Of a stretch of DNA of 64,000 nt, positions 1 to 8,526 are shown piece by piece. The stretch is from Leeuwenhoekiella sp044542075 (GTDB taxonomy: Bacteria > Bacteroidota > Bacteroidia > Flavobacteriales > Flavobacteriaceae). Both the position numbers and the translations under genes were made by a program. Numbering within the stretch: the first letter of the stretch is position 1; each line of letters begins with the position of its first letter. The stretch spans positions 186,001 to 250,000 of the forward strand of contig NZ_JBITTU010000001.1 in the NCBI RefSeq assembly GCF_044542075.1. Reading direction: 5' to 3'. The notes under the pieces were generated by a model. That model made no database searches, was not told the origin of the DNA, and saw only the letters and a list, made by a program, of their open reading frames with translations.

Positions 1-546
1 CGCGCGCAGGTTTGCATTGCTGTAATGAACTACTGTGAACCCTGCATTTACTCCAAAGCCTTTGTAAATATTCTGTTTATTGTATTGAAGCGCTATATAC
101 GTTGAACTCAACAATTTTGTACCGTATGCGTTATTTTGATAATTTGTTTCTGCATCGTAGGGTTTACCGGCTAAAGCAACACCCTGCCCTATTCTAAAAT
201 AGGCATTACGGTTAAGGAAATAGAAGTTAAAATGACCATACAAACTTACATTCTCACTTAGAAACTCATTATCTAAATCCTGATATATCATTGAGAAACC
301 ATAGTCGGGGTAATTGTAACGGCGCTCCCATTCTTCAAAACCATAGGTTTTGTGATTGTAACTTAAGATAAGGCCTGTAGGGTGCCCGGTAATAAGATGA
401 TTTATATCTGGGTTATGCTCTAAAATTGTCCCGTAGAAATAAGAAGCATCAAGTGTAATAGGCTTTTTTTTACCCGTAAAATCTAAGTCCTGAGCGTAAA
501 AACTAAGACTAAAAAAACAAAAGCATCCCAGTAAAAAATAGTTCAT
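1..546 (-). CDS. PagL-like lipid A deacylase / acyloxyacyl hydrolase family protein (3' end outside window)
   Basis: The first 182 codons are visible and remain open to the window edge. The product starts with a signal peptide (MNYFLLGCFCFFSLSFYAQ) and then a beta-barrel-like region. It resembles the protein encoded at 3122-4216 throughout: both have LITGHPTG, YNYPDYGFS, GHFNFY, RIGQGVA and HYSNAN. HYSN matches the His-x-Ser of the PagL catalytic triad, so removal of an acyl chain from lipid A in the outer membrane is the likely role. This is family inference; the Flavobacteriia members are longer than Pseudomonas PagL. The start lies 9 bp downstream of the head-GIN gene stop, so the two are probably co-transcribed. 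Confidence 0.75.
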   Translation of the reverse strand, partial: MNYFLLGCFCFFSLSFYAQDLDFTGKKKPITLDASYFYGTILEHNPDINHLITGHPTGLILSYNHKTYGFEEWERRYNYPDYGFSMIYQDLDNEFLSENVSLYGHFNFYFLNRNAYFRIGQGVALAGKPYDAETNYQNNAYGTKLLSSTYIALQYNKQNIYKGFGVNAGFTVVHYSNANLRA

Positions 547-555
547 AAAGTGGAG

Positions 556-1314
556 TTATTCTTCAAAAATAAGACGGCCTGTATATAACTGTTCTACCTC
601 AACAACAGGCGGTCTGTTTGCTGAAATCACATCTCCTGTGCCAAAAATAGTTCCTTTAATACTCGCCTGCGGGTTAACGATCATTTTATTAGCTGAAGTT
701 TGAGAAATAACAACATTTTGGGTGATCAAATCTCTAGACTCAAGTCTGGGTCCCTCATTAGCAAAATTTACATTTAAACTCTGAGCACTTCCGCTTAGAT
801 AAAAAACACTTTTACCATTAGCGCGTATAGCTATATTTGTAGATTCTAGCTCTAAATAAAAATTACCGCTCTTACGAGCAGGACCGCCTTCAGCATCAAA
901 AGAAGTATCACTTAGCAACGTTAATGAAGGAAAATCAAGCACTCCTTCACCTATGATATCTTGCCCTGATGCGTTGCGTATTTCGGTAAGATTAGGTGTA
1001 GTAACGTATACTATAAAGTTCTCATAATCTCTAACTAGATTACATCGCTTGTTATTTTTGAGCCTAAGCAGGTTACCGTCAATTATTTCTATTTGGGCAT
1101 CGCTAAGCATATTTTCTCCTGTTTTGAGCACTACTTTTTGTACCGGCCCCTGTTTTAAATAAACAATAACGTCTGACTCACTGCGCAACCTTGTAAAAGG
1201 AGGAAGCTCATAAGACACCTCTACAACATCACCCTGAGACTCAAAACAATCACCAATATTGTCTGAACCGCAAGAAACAAGCACCAAAATAAAGAGCCCA
1301 CAGAAAAATCTCAT
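556..1314 (-). CDS. Head GIN domain (DUF2807) lipoprotein
   Basis: This 252-residue protein has a lipoprotein signal (MRFFCGLFILVLVSC, lipid-carrying Cys at 15) followed by a repetitive beta-rich region. The pattern YELPPFTRLRSESDVIVYLKQG followed by ladder-like short strands is typical of DUF2807, called putative auto-transporter adhesin / head GIN domain. I chose the ATG at 1314 because it places the lipobox correctly; an upstream in-frame ATG would add 29 residues before the signal peptide. Its function is unknown. It is anchored in the envelope and lies directly upstream of a PagL-like gene in the same orientation. Confidence 0.75.
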   Translation of the reverse strand: MRFFCGLFILVLVSCGSDNIGDCFESQGDVVEVSYELPPFTRLRSESDVIVYLKQGPVQKVVLKTGENMLSDAQIEIIDGNLLRLKNNKRCNLVRDYENFIVYVTTPNLTEIRNASGQDIIGEGVLDFPSLTLLSDTSFDAEGGPARKSGNFYLELESTNIAIRANGKSVFYLSGSAQSLNVNFANEGPRLESRDLITQNVVISQTSANKMIVNPQASIKGTIFGTGDVISANRPPVVEVEQLYTGRLIFEE

Positions 1315-1502
1315 ATCTAAAACTTTTAAGATAAAATATTTTTTAAATTTTATCGTGCGGCAAATTACGCTAAATGCAGTAGGTAGCCTAAATTTTATCA
1401 AATCTAGAAGTACGTAAAAAATTAAATCTGCCTAAATAAATAATCTCTTTATAATTTAAACCGATAAAAAAATTACAATTTTGATACTCTTAAAACACGA
1501 TT

Positions 1503-3125
1503 TTGAAAAAGTCATTTTATCTCGTCCTTCTCTTTCTTTTTGTCGTATTGAATATAGGTCAGGGCAGCTGGGGACTTTCAGAGAGTAGCGAAGCGCGTTA
1601 TGCAGAAATAGGCCGTGAAATGGCTCTAAGCAATGATTTTTTAAATCCGTCTTTGCTGGGTATAGGTCATTATCACAAGCCACCAGTAACGTATGCAATA
1701 ACTGCTCTGGGTTATAAAATATTTGGGTACACAGAATATGGAGCACGTTTCTTTCTAAGCTTAGCCCTAATTTTTCAGTTGTTGCTGATTTATAAAATTG
1801 TACTTATTTGGTTCAAAAATGAGAAAACTGCAATAGCATCCTCGCTAATTTATTTCAGCTTTCCTATTGTACTCATTGCAACCCGCAATTTAACCACAGA
1901 CGCCTATTTAACGACATTTATCATTTTTAGCGTTTACTTATGGCTTCAGTTTAAAATAAAAAATAAACCATACTATCTCTATTTTTTCTATGCAATTTTA
2001 GGAATCGCTTTTCTAACCAAAGGGCCCGTATCATTCTTGCCAGTTGCCCTTTTTATCTTTTGTTATAAAATCGTAAACGGGGAAAAACCGAAGTTTTCAA
2101 TTCATACCCTACCGGGTCTTATTTTACTGCTTCTGGTTTCTGGATCCTGGTTTCTTTCTATAGTTATAAACAAACCAGAATTATGGGATTATTTTATACA
2201 AGAGCAAATCATAGATCGTAGCGTAAATGCAGAAACTTTTCATAGGTCAAAACCTTTTTGGTTTTATGCACTTATTGCTCCTGCTCTGGCATTACCCTGG
2301 ATAGTACCAATAGCGATAACTATATACAAGAAAAGAAAAATCCTCAAAGTTGACAAACCTTCACAAGTCGCAGGTTTTACAGCACTTTTGATATTAATCA
2401 TATTTTCTTTGTTTTCTTCAAAGTTACTTTTGTACATACTTCCTTTTTATCCATTTCTAGCTATGTACTTTGGTAGTATATTTATTAATCATTCCCGTAT
2501 TAATAAAATAGAGTATTACTATGTATTCATAATATCCCTTTCAATTCTACTTATAGCTGTCATAGCTTTCCCATTTATTCCTCAATTAGATTTTAATTGG
2601 TTTTCTTCAATAAGCTTATTGTTGGGTATTGTAGCATTTGGATATTTTATGATCTATAGATTTAAAGCAGATCCTACTACACAATCTCTATATTTAATCA
2701 CAGGAACGCTATGTTTTCTCATACTTATTTATACCGCTTTTAGCAGTCAAAACAGCTCTATTATTAACGCTCTTAAACCTGAATATACCTTTATAGAACA
2801 ACAGCGCACCACTTCAGATTATAAAGTGCTGGTTTATGATAACCTCTTGTCTTCGGCACCTTTTTATCTAGGAGATCACGTGATTACAATTTATGACACT
2901 AATTTTGAGTCTAAACGAGATACCCGGTTTGAGGATACAGATAGTTGGAAAGAAAGCTATTTACCCATTCGTGATTCTGGGCAAGTACAACGGTTTAAAA
3001 ACCTGATGCAAGATTCTAATACAGTCTTGCTTATTAAGAATAAAAAGAAGCTTCCAGACAGTTTATCTTACCTTTTAAAAGGATTTAAGTCTGAAAAATT
3101 TAAGAAGTACACAGTCTATTATTAA
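1503..3125 (+). CDS. GT39-type integral membrane glycosyltransferase (ArnT/PMT-like)
   Basis: This 540-residue polytopic membrane protein has about 10-12 hydrophobic segments and a soluble C-terminal tail of about 130 residues. The first periplasmic loop contains SSEARYAEIGREM, matching the acidic motif conserved in GT-C/GT39 enzymes such as ArnT, followed by HYHKPP. It should transfer a sugar from a polyprenyl-phosphate donor to lipid A, another glycan or a protein; the acceptor cannot be read from sequence. The start is TTG, since no in-frame ATG precedes the first membrane segment. It is convergent with the downstream PagL-like gene and the stops overlap by 4 bp. PagL-like genes on both sides make lipid A a reasonable acceptor guess. 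Confidence 0.75.
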   Translation: MKKSFYLVLLFLFVVLNIGQGSWGLSESSEARYAEIGREMALSNDFLNPSLLGIGHYHKPPVTYAITALGYKIFGYTEYGARFFLSLALIFQLLLIYKIVLIWFKNEKTAIASSLIYFSFPIVLIATRNLTTDAYLTTFIIFSVYLWLQFKIKNKPYYLYFFYAILGIAFLTKGPVSFLPVALFIFCYKIVNGEKPKFSIHTLPGLILLLLVSGSWFLSIVINKPELWDYFIQEQIIDRSVNAETFHRSKPFWFYALIAPALALPWIVPIAITIYKKRKILKVDKPSQVAGFTALLILIIFSLFSSKLLLYILPFYPFLAMYFGSIFINHSRINKIEYYYVFIISLSILLIAVIAFPFIPQLDFNWFSSISLLLGIVAFGYFMIYRFKADPTTQSLYLITGTLCFLILIYTAFSSQNSSIINALKPEYTFIEQQRTTSDYKVLVYDNLLSSAPFYLGDHVITIYDTNFESKRDTRFEDTDSWKESYLPIRDSGQVQRFKNLMQDSNTVLLIKNKKKLPDSLSYLLKGFKSEKFKKYTVYY

Positions 3126-4216
3126 GGCCGTATCCCTATACCAAACTCTACCGCCTCAGCTTTTGCAAAATGAGATTTCAAGGTTATTGAACCAAATATT
3201 TTTGGTGTGAAGTACCTTTTGAGTCCGTTTCTTAAATAAACTCTTCCCTCAAAATCATAATCATAATAGGCATAATACCCTATCTGACTTACAAAAGCGT
3301 TTTTATTAAAATGCAGTTCGTGACCTGCAAAAACGCCTACACGCTTCCAATCTTCATCTCCACTCACGTTAAAACGCTTAAAAGCTATGCTTTCAAACTC
3401 TATCTGGTCTTTTAAAAACGGACTCAAAAATAAATCTGCTCCTAACTGAAAACTGCTCTTATGCGTTACGCGCTTATCTAAAAATGTAGAAACTACTAAA
3501 AATGGCTGCTGCCCCAGACCTATATAATCACTTTCATTAATACCAGATCTAAGAACTAAATTCCATTTTATAGGTTCAGAATAACGGGTTTTTACTTTAG
3601 GTATATAACCCGGAAAAGCATCCTCGTCAGACAATTGGTAATTAAGACCTAGATTAAATGTAAAAGAATTTGTACTGGCATTAGGCGATTTGACATTTGC
3701 ATTAGAATAGTGAATTAATGAAATCCCTGTCTGTAAACCTATTTTATCAATAATATTAGGTTGCTTGTAATTAAGCATGATATACGTTGAACTCAGTAAA
3801 GTAGAGCCGTATGCATTATTCCTAAAGTTTTTATCTATATCAAAAGGCTTTGTAGTTACGGCAACCCCCTGACCTATACGCAACATTAATTTTCTGTTAA
3901 GTGCATAAAAATTAAAATGACCGTAAAGACCATAATTCTCTCCTAAAAACTCGTTTTTTTGATCTTGTGCGATAAATGAAAATCCGTAATCAGGATAATT
4001 GTAACGTGCTTCCCAATCATTAAAGCCATAAGTTCTGCGATTATAACTTAGAATAACTCCGGTAGGATGTCCTGTTATTAAATGTGCTAGATCTTTATTA
4101 TGCTGTAGGATGGTTCCGTAAAAAAAATTTGCATCTAAACTATATGGTTTTTGCTCTACCTCCTGGCTAAATGCTGAAAAAGAACAAACAAGTAAAAACA
4201 GTAACTTATATTTCAT
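3122..4216 (-). CDS. PagL-like lipid A deacylase / acyloxyacyl hydrolase family protein
   Basis: This is a 364-residue outer-membrane protein with signal peptide MKYKLLFLLVCSFSAFSQ. The HYSN motif at residues 169-172 matches the PagL His-x-Ser catalytic pair. The N-terminal half is paralogous to the gene at 1-546. The C-terminal half (residues about 190-364) has alternating strands and ends in a barrel-like segment. The start at 4216 gives a clean signal peptide, whereas an upstream ATG would add ten residues. It lies 51 bp downstream of metF in the same orientation. Lipid A remodelling is family-based inference, and the preferred acyl position is unknown. Confidence 0.75.
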   Translation of the reverse strand: MKYKLLFLLVCSFSAFSQEVEQKPYSLDANFFYGTILQHNKDLAHLITGHPTGVILSYNRRTYGFNDWEARYNYPDYGFSFIAQDQKNEFLGENYGLYGHFNFYALNRKLMLRIGQGVAVTTKPFDIDKNFRNNAYGSTLLSSTYIMLNYKQPNIIDKIGLQTGISLIHYSNANVKSPNASTNSFTFNLGLNYQLSDEDAFPGYIPKVKTRYSEPIKWNLVLRSGINESDYIGLGQQPFLVVSTFLDKRVTHKSSFQLGADLFLSPFLKDQIEFESIAFKRFNVSGDEDWKRVGVFAGHELHFNKNAFVSQIGYYAYYDYDFEGRVYLRNGLKRYFTPKIFGSITLKSHFAKAEAVEFGIGIRP

Positions 4217-4267
4217 TAAAAAAAGAATGTCGGCAAAAGTATGCAATTATTTAAGATCTCACGTCAC

Positions 4268-5221
4268 TTAAAAAAGTGCAGAAGCAATCGCATGCACATT
4301 ATCACTTTTACCCATAGAATAGTAATGCAATACAGGAGCACCACCTTCCATAAGCTCTTTAGATTGTTGTATAGCCCAGTCTATTCCTACTTGTCTAACC
4401 TCTGTATTTGATTTACAATCATCTACGGCATCAATTAGATCCTGCGGGAGATCTATTTTAAAAACTTGCGGCAACAACTGTAAATGACGTTTTACAGCAA
4501 TAGGCTTAATCCCCGGAATGATAGGTATATCAATACCTTCGGCACGCACTAAATCAACAAACTCAAAGTATTTTTTATTATCAAAAAACATCTGAGTCAC
4601 CACATAATCTGCCCCGGCTTCTACTTTTTGAATAAGCCTTTTTAGGTCTGTTTTTAAAGAAGGTGCTTCTAGATGCTTTTCAGGATAACCGGCAACACCT
4701 ATACAAAAGTCAGAACAGCCAGAAGTTTCAACTACATTATTAAGATATCTGCCTTTATTCATTTTTGCTATCTGCTCTACAAGACCTAACGCATACTCGT
4801 GACCCCCATTTGTAGGTTCAAAATATTGTTGCTCTTTCATGGCATCACCACGCAAAGCCATTACATTATGTATATCTAGAAAATGACAATCTACCAGCAA
4901 ATATTCAGTTTCTTCCTTAGTAAAACCACCACATAATACGTGTGGTACCGTATCTACGTTGTACTTGTGCTTTATAGATGCACAAATACCCAGAGTACCC
5001 GGTCGCATACGTGTTACCTTTTTATCTAAAAGCCCGTCTTTTTCTATATAAATAAACTCCTCGCGTGATGTAGTCACATCAATAAAGGGCGGCTTAAACT
5101 CCATCAACGGGTCTATGTTATCATACAATTCCTGAATACTTTTACCCTTTCTGGGTGGTATCAATTCAAAAGAAAATAAAGTCTTCCCGTTAGCTGCTTT
5201 TATGTGGTCTGTAATTTTCAT
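4268..5221 (-). CDS. metF: Methylenetetrahydrofolate reductase
   Basis: MetF reduces 5,10-methylene-THF to 5-methyl-THF, the methyl donor for MetH, using FAD in a TIM barrel. The 317-residue length is normal for the bacterial enzyme. FELIPPRKG near residue 18 carries the catalytic Glu, and VTQMFFDN near residue 210 is the usual FAD/substrate segment. It follows the two metH genes on the same strand, separated by about 160 bp that holds an intergenic repeat. It probably belongs to the SAM-I-controlled metH transcript. Confidence 0.95.
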   Translation of the reverse strand: MKITDHIKAANGKTLFSFELIPPRKGKSIQELYDNIDPLMEFKPPFIDVTTSREEFIYIEKDGLLDKKVTRMRPGTLGICASIKHKYNVDTVPHVLCGGFTKEETEYLLVDCHFLDIHNVMALRGDAMKEQQYFEPTNGGHEYALGLVEQIAKMNKGRYLNNVVETSGCSDFCIGVAGYPEKHLEAPSLKTDLKRLIQKVEAGADYVVTQMFFDNKKYFEFVDLVRAEGIDIPIIPGIKPIAVKRHLQLLPQVFKIDLPQDLIDAVDDCKSNTEVRQVGIDWAIQQSKELMEGGAPVLHYYSMGKSDNVHAIASALF

Positions 5222-5293
5222 AATGTCCCTTGTTTTCTCGTATGAAAACTTTATTCGGGTATTTTTAATTGAACAATTCTATTTATTTTTTGG

Positions 5294-5378
5294 GCGCTAC
5301 CCTACGGGTCGGGCTTTCGCTCGTCGCTGTTTTCGCTATCGCTTCAACGAGCTTCAGCAAGAGCTCAATCCCTAGCGC
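5294..5378. repeat. Intergenic repeat with inverted ends between metF and metH
   Basis: This is an 85-bp GC-richer island in AT-rich surroundings, bounded by GCGCTA (5294-5299) and its inverse TAGCGC (5373-5378). It contains CCCTACGGGTCGGGCTTTCG and short internal inversions around GCTTCAACGAGC. It ends 3 bp before the metH stop codon. From memory, very similar dispersed intergenic elements occur in many Flavobacteriia genomes. Only one copy lies in this window, so its repeat nature cannot be proved here. It may fold in RNA and affect stability between metH and metF. Confidence 0.6.
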
Positions 5379-5381
5379 ACT

Positions 5382-8300
5382 TTAATCGTCAGAGATATTA
5401 GGATTTAACCATTTTTCTGCCATTCTTACTTCAATATTTTTACGCGCTGCAAAATCTTTAACCTGATCCATTTTGATTTTCCCTAAGCCAAAATAGCGTG
5501 CTTCGGGGTTAGCAAAGTAATAACCACTTACTGATGCTGCAGGCCACATAGCTAAACTTTCGGTTAGTTCAACCCCTATATTTTTATGTACATTAAGAAC
5601 ATCCCAAATCGTTAACTTTTCTAAATGATCTGGACAAGCAGGATATCCGGGAGCCGGGCGTATTCCTTTGTATTCCTCTTTAATCAATTCTATATTACTC
5701 AAGGCTTCATCACTTGCATAACCCCAGTATGTTGTGCGTATTTCTTTGTGTAAATATTCAGCAAAAGCTTCAGCAAAACGATCTGCCAGTGCTTTTACCA
5801 TAATACTGTTGTAATCATCGTGTTCTGCCTCATACTTTTCAGCCAGTTCCTGAGTACCAAAACCTGCCGTAACGCAAAAACAGCCTATATAATCCTGTTT
5901 TCCAGTTTCTTTAGGCGCTATAAAATCTGAAAGTGCAATATTGGGCTTACCAGATGCTTTTTTACTTTGTTGGCGTAAGGTTCTAAATACAGAATTCCTT
6001 TTTTCTTCTCCAGTTCCCGAAATGACAATCTCAATATCATCATCATCAACAGTATTGGCTTCAAAAAGACCAAAAACCGCCTTTGCAGTGAGTAATTTTT
6101 CATCTAAAATGCGCTTTAAAATTACTTTTGCATCGGCAAATAATTCTCGTGCCTGCTCGCCCACAACTTCATCATCTAAAATATCGGGATATTTACCGTG
6201 TAGATCCCAACTTCTAAAAAATGGTGACCAGTCTATAAAATCTACAAGCTTGTTTAAATCGAATTCTTCAATTACCTGAATTCCTAATTCTGCGGGCTTA
6301 AAAGCTTCAAAAGAATCCCAGTCTAACTTCCAGTTGTTAGCTCTAGCTTGTTCTAAGGTTAAGAAATCACGCTTCTTACCACGGGTTAAAAACCGATCTC
6401 TAAACAAGGCATAATCTTCTTTAATACCTGCTTTATACTTCAATCTAGATTCAGGATTCAGCAAATCTCCAACTACAGTCACTGCTCTTGAGGCATCGTT
6501 GACATGTACAACTGCTTCAGGATATTCGGGATCTATTTTAACCGCAGTATGTGCTTTACTTGTTGTAGCACCCCCAATCAATAAGGGCACTGTAAAATTT
6601 TGACGCTTCATCTCTTTTGCGAGAAATACCATCTCATCTAGCGATGGTGTAATTAATCCACTAAGGCCTATAATATCTACGTTGCGCTCTTTTGCTGTAG
6701 CGATAATTCTTTCTGGCGGTACCATTACCCCCATATCTATAATCTCGTAGTTATTACACGCTAAAACAACGCTTACAATATTTTTACCAATATCATGCAC
6801 ATCACCCTTCACGGTAGCCATTAGAACCAAACCTGCCCCCCTTTCCCCCTTAGGGGGAGTTTTGGTAGTTATCTTCTGCAAAATGCTTTCTAAAACCGCT
6901 TCTGTGTTTTCTAAAACTTCCTTGTTTGAAAAACGAATTACTTTAAAACCCTGTTCTTCGAGCCATTCTGTGCGAACGTGATCATTTTCTTTATTTTGAG
7001 GAAGTTGATGAATCAAACCATCTATTTCAATTATCAACCGCTCTTTAAGACAGACGAAATCTGCAATGTATCTACCGATTATGTGCTGCCTTCTAAATTT
7101 GTAACCTTGAAGTTTTTTATTACTCAAATGTTCCCATAGCACCTTCTCGGCATCAGTAGGGTTATTATAGCGCATTCCTTGAGCGTACTCTTTTAGCAAA
7201 CTATATAATAATGGATCTGCCGTTCGCCAGTATTGCTCCCCCATAGGGGGCTGGGGGGCTGAGTTTTTCAGCTTTTCTTCTTCGATATAAGGCAATAGGT
7301 AAGCCACTGCTTTTTTCATCACGCGGGCTGATTTAACAACCTGAGGTAAAAACATTTTTCCGCTTCCAAAAAGATCTCCCACAACGTTCATACCCGTCAT
7401 TAAGTGACCTTCAATAACGTGTAATGGTTTCTCTGAAGCTAAGCGTGCTTCTTCAATATCTTCAAGAATATAGGCGTCAATACCTTTAACAAGCGCTCTT
7501 GTGATTCGGTTTTGAAGTGGTTCTTCCCTCCACGAGAGATCAACAACCTTTTCTTTTGAAGTTCCTTTTACGCTTTCTGCAAGATCTAGAAGTCGTTCTG
7601 TAGCATCGTCTCTTCGGTTTAAAATAACATCCTCTACATGCTCTAGAAGTTCTTTTGGGATATCATCATAAACCTCAAGCATACTAGGATTTACAATACC
7701 TATATTCATACCCGCTTTTATTGCGTGGTATAAAAATACAGAGTGCATTGCTTCACGTACCGTGTCATTGCCTCTAAAACTAAACGATACATTACTCACT
7801 CCACCACTCACGCTGGCGAATGGAAGATTTGCCTTTACCCATCGCGTCGCTTCTATAAAATCTATGGCATTGAGTTTATGCTCATCCATACCGGTGGCAA
7901 CCGGGAAAATATTTAAATCAAAAATGATATCTTCTGGCGGAAACTTAACCTGATCTACCAGAATGTCATAGCTACGTTTTGTAATTTCTAATCTGCGCTC
8001 ATAATTATCTGCCTGGCCTACTTCGTCAAATGCCATTACCACAACTGCAGCACCATAACGTTTTATTTTTTTTGCGTGTGCTATAAACTCTGCTTCCCCT
8101 TCTTTTAAACTTATGGAGTTTACAACACATTTACCCTGTACCACTTGTAAACCCGCTTCAATAATATCCCATTTTGAGCTGTCTATCATTATAGGTACGC
8201 GTGAGATATCTGGCTCTGCAGCAATTAGATTTAAAAAAGTTACCATTGCTTTTTTTCCATCTATTAGACCATCGTCCATATTGATGTCTATAATCTGGGC

Positions 8301-8516
8301 ACCATTATCTACCTGGTCTCTTGCAATTGTAAGGGCTTCATCAAATTTTTCTTCATTAATAAGCCTTAAAAACCTGCGGGACCCCGCTACATTTGTGCGT
8401 TCTCCTACATTTACAAAATTACTTTCGGGCGTAATTATTAAAGGTTCGAGTCCACTTAATTTTAAGGGCCTAAATGCTATTTTAGTCGTATCAGCTGCTT
8501 CTAATCCGTTATTCAT
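5382..8516 (-). CDS. metH: Methionine synthase, folate/cobalamin/reactivation half, with internal DUF559 insertion
   Basis: This 1044-residue protein transfers the methyl group of 5-methyl-THF through cobalamin to homocysteine bound by the partner protein encoded just upstream. Domains in order: pterin-binding (about 1-310, with VGERTNVAGS), cap helices (about 330-418), an inserted DUF559 nuclease-like domain (420-561), B12-binding Rossmann domain (from 562, DVHDIG with the cobalt-ligand His at 574), and SAM-dependent activation domain (about 700-1044, RPAPGYPACPDH). The usual protein lacks residues 420-561. Removing them restores a plausible continuous sequence, KNSGLVLMATVKG. The insertion is 142 codons, has no stop and keeps the frame, so the enzyme may still work. 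It starts 10 bp after the upstream gene. Confidence 0.95.
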   Translation of the reverse strand: MNNGLEAADTTKIAFRPLKLSGLEPLIITPESNFVNVGERTNVAGSRRFLRLINEEKFDEALTIARDQVDNGAQIIDINMDDGLIDGKKAMVTFLNLIAAEPDISRVPIMIDSSKWDIIEAGLQVVQGKCVVNSISLKEGEAEFIAHAKKIKRYGAAVVVMAFDEVGQADNYERRLEITKRSYDILVDQVKFPPEDIIFDLNIFPVATGMDEHKLNAIDFIEATRWVKANLPFASVSGGVSNVSFSFRGNDTVREAMHSVFLYHAIKAGMNIGIVNPSMLEVYDDIPKELLEHVEDVILNRRDDATERLLDLAESVKGTSKEKVVDLSWREEPLQNRITRALVKGIDAYILEDIEEARLASEKPLHVIEGHLMTGMNVVGDLFGSGKMFLPQVVKSARVMKKAVAYLLPYIEEEKLKNSAPQPPMGEQYWRTADPLLYSLLKEYAQGMRYNNPTDAEKVLWEHLSNKKLQGYKFRRQHIIGRYIADFVCLKERLIIEIDGLIHQLPQNKENDHVRTEWLEEQGFKVIRFSNKEVLENTEAVLESILQKITTKTPPKGERGAGLVLMATVKGDVHDIGKNIVSVVLACNNYEIIDMGVMVPPERIIATAKERNVDIIGLSGLITPSLDEMVFLAKEMKRQNFTVPLLIGGATTSKAHTAVKIDPEYPEAVVHVNDASRAVTVVGDLLNPESRLKYKAGIKEDYALFRDRFLTRGKKRDFLTLEQARANNWKLDWDSFEAFKPAELGIQVIEEFDLNKLVDFIDWSPFFRSWDLHGKYPDILDDEVVGEQARELFADAKVILKRILDEKLLTAKAVFGLFEANTVDDDDIEIVISGTGEEKRNSVFRTLRQQSKKASGKPNIALSDFIAPKETGKQDYIGCFCVTAGFGTQELAEKYEAEHDDYNSIMVKALADRFAEAFAEYLHKEIRTTYWGYASDEALSNIELIKEEYKGIRPAPGYPACPDHLEKLTIWDVLNVHKNIGVELTESLAMWPAASVSGYYFANPEARYFGLGKIKMDQVKDFAARKNIEVRMAEKWLNPNISDD
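6835..7259 (-). mobile_element. DUF559-encoding mini-element with hairpin terminal inverted repeats, inside metH
   Basis: About 425 bp is bounded by imperfect terminal inverted repeats at 6835-6859 and 7236-7259. Read from the element outward, both share GCCCCCC, a short spacer, CCCCC-N3-GGGGG and AG. Each end is therefore also a small hairpin. The interior encodes a DUF559 domain (Vsr-like/PD-(D/E)xK type): AEKVLWEHL, YKFRRQHIIG, IADFVC with Asp486, and IIEIDG with Glu497 and Asp499. It runs in the same direction as metH. With one flanking A the insertion totals 426 bp, a multiple of three. Both ends read through in frame. Mobility is inferred from the ends and the foreign domain; no target duplication longer than about 1 bp is visible. 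Confidence 0.75.
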
Positions 8517-8526
8517 AAATACTATA

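Noticed and set aside
5941..6279. Long open frame on the plus strand opposite metH, plus similar antisense frames at 7762-7953 and 8113-8532.
   Set aside because: They mirror the codon pattern of metH, have no promoter, no recognisable domain and no signal peptide. They are shadows of the real gene.
6835..6859. GC-rich hairpin considered as a transcription terminator inside metH.
   Set aside because: It lies in the middle of an open coding frame, has no T-run, and is matched by an inverted copy at 7236-7259. It is better explained as an element end.
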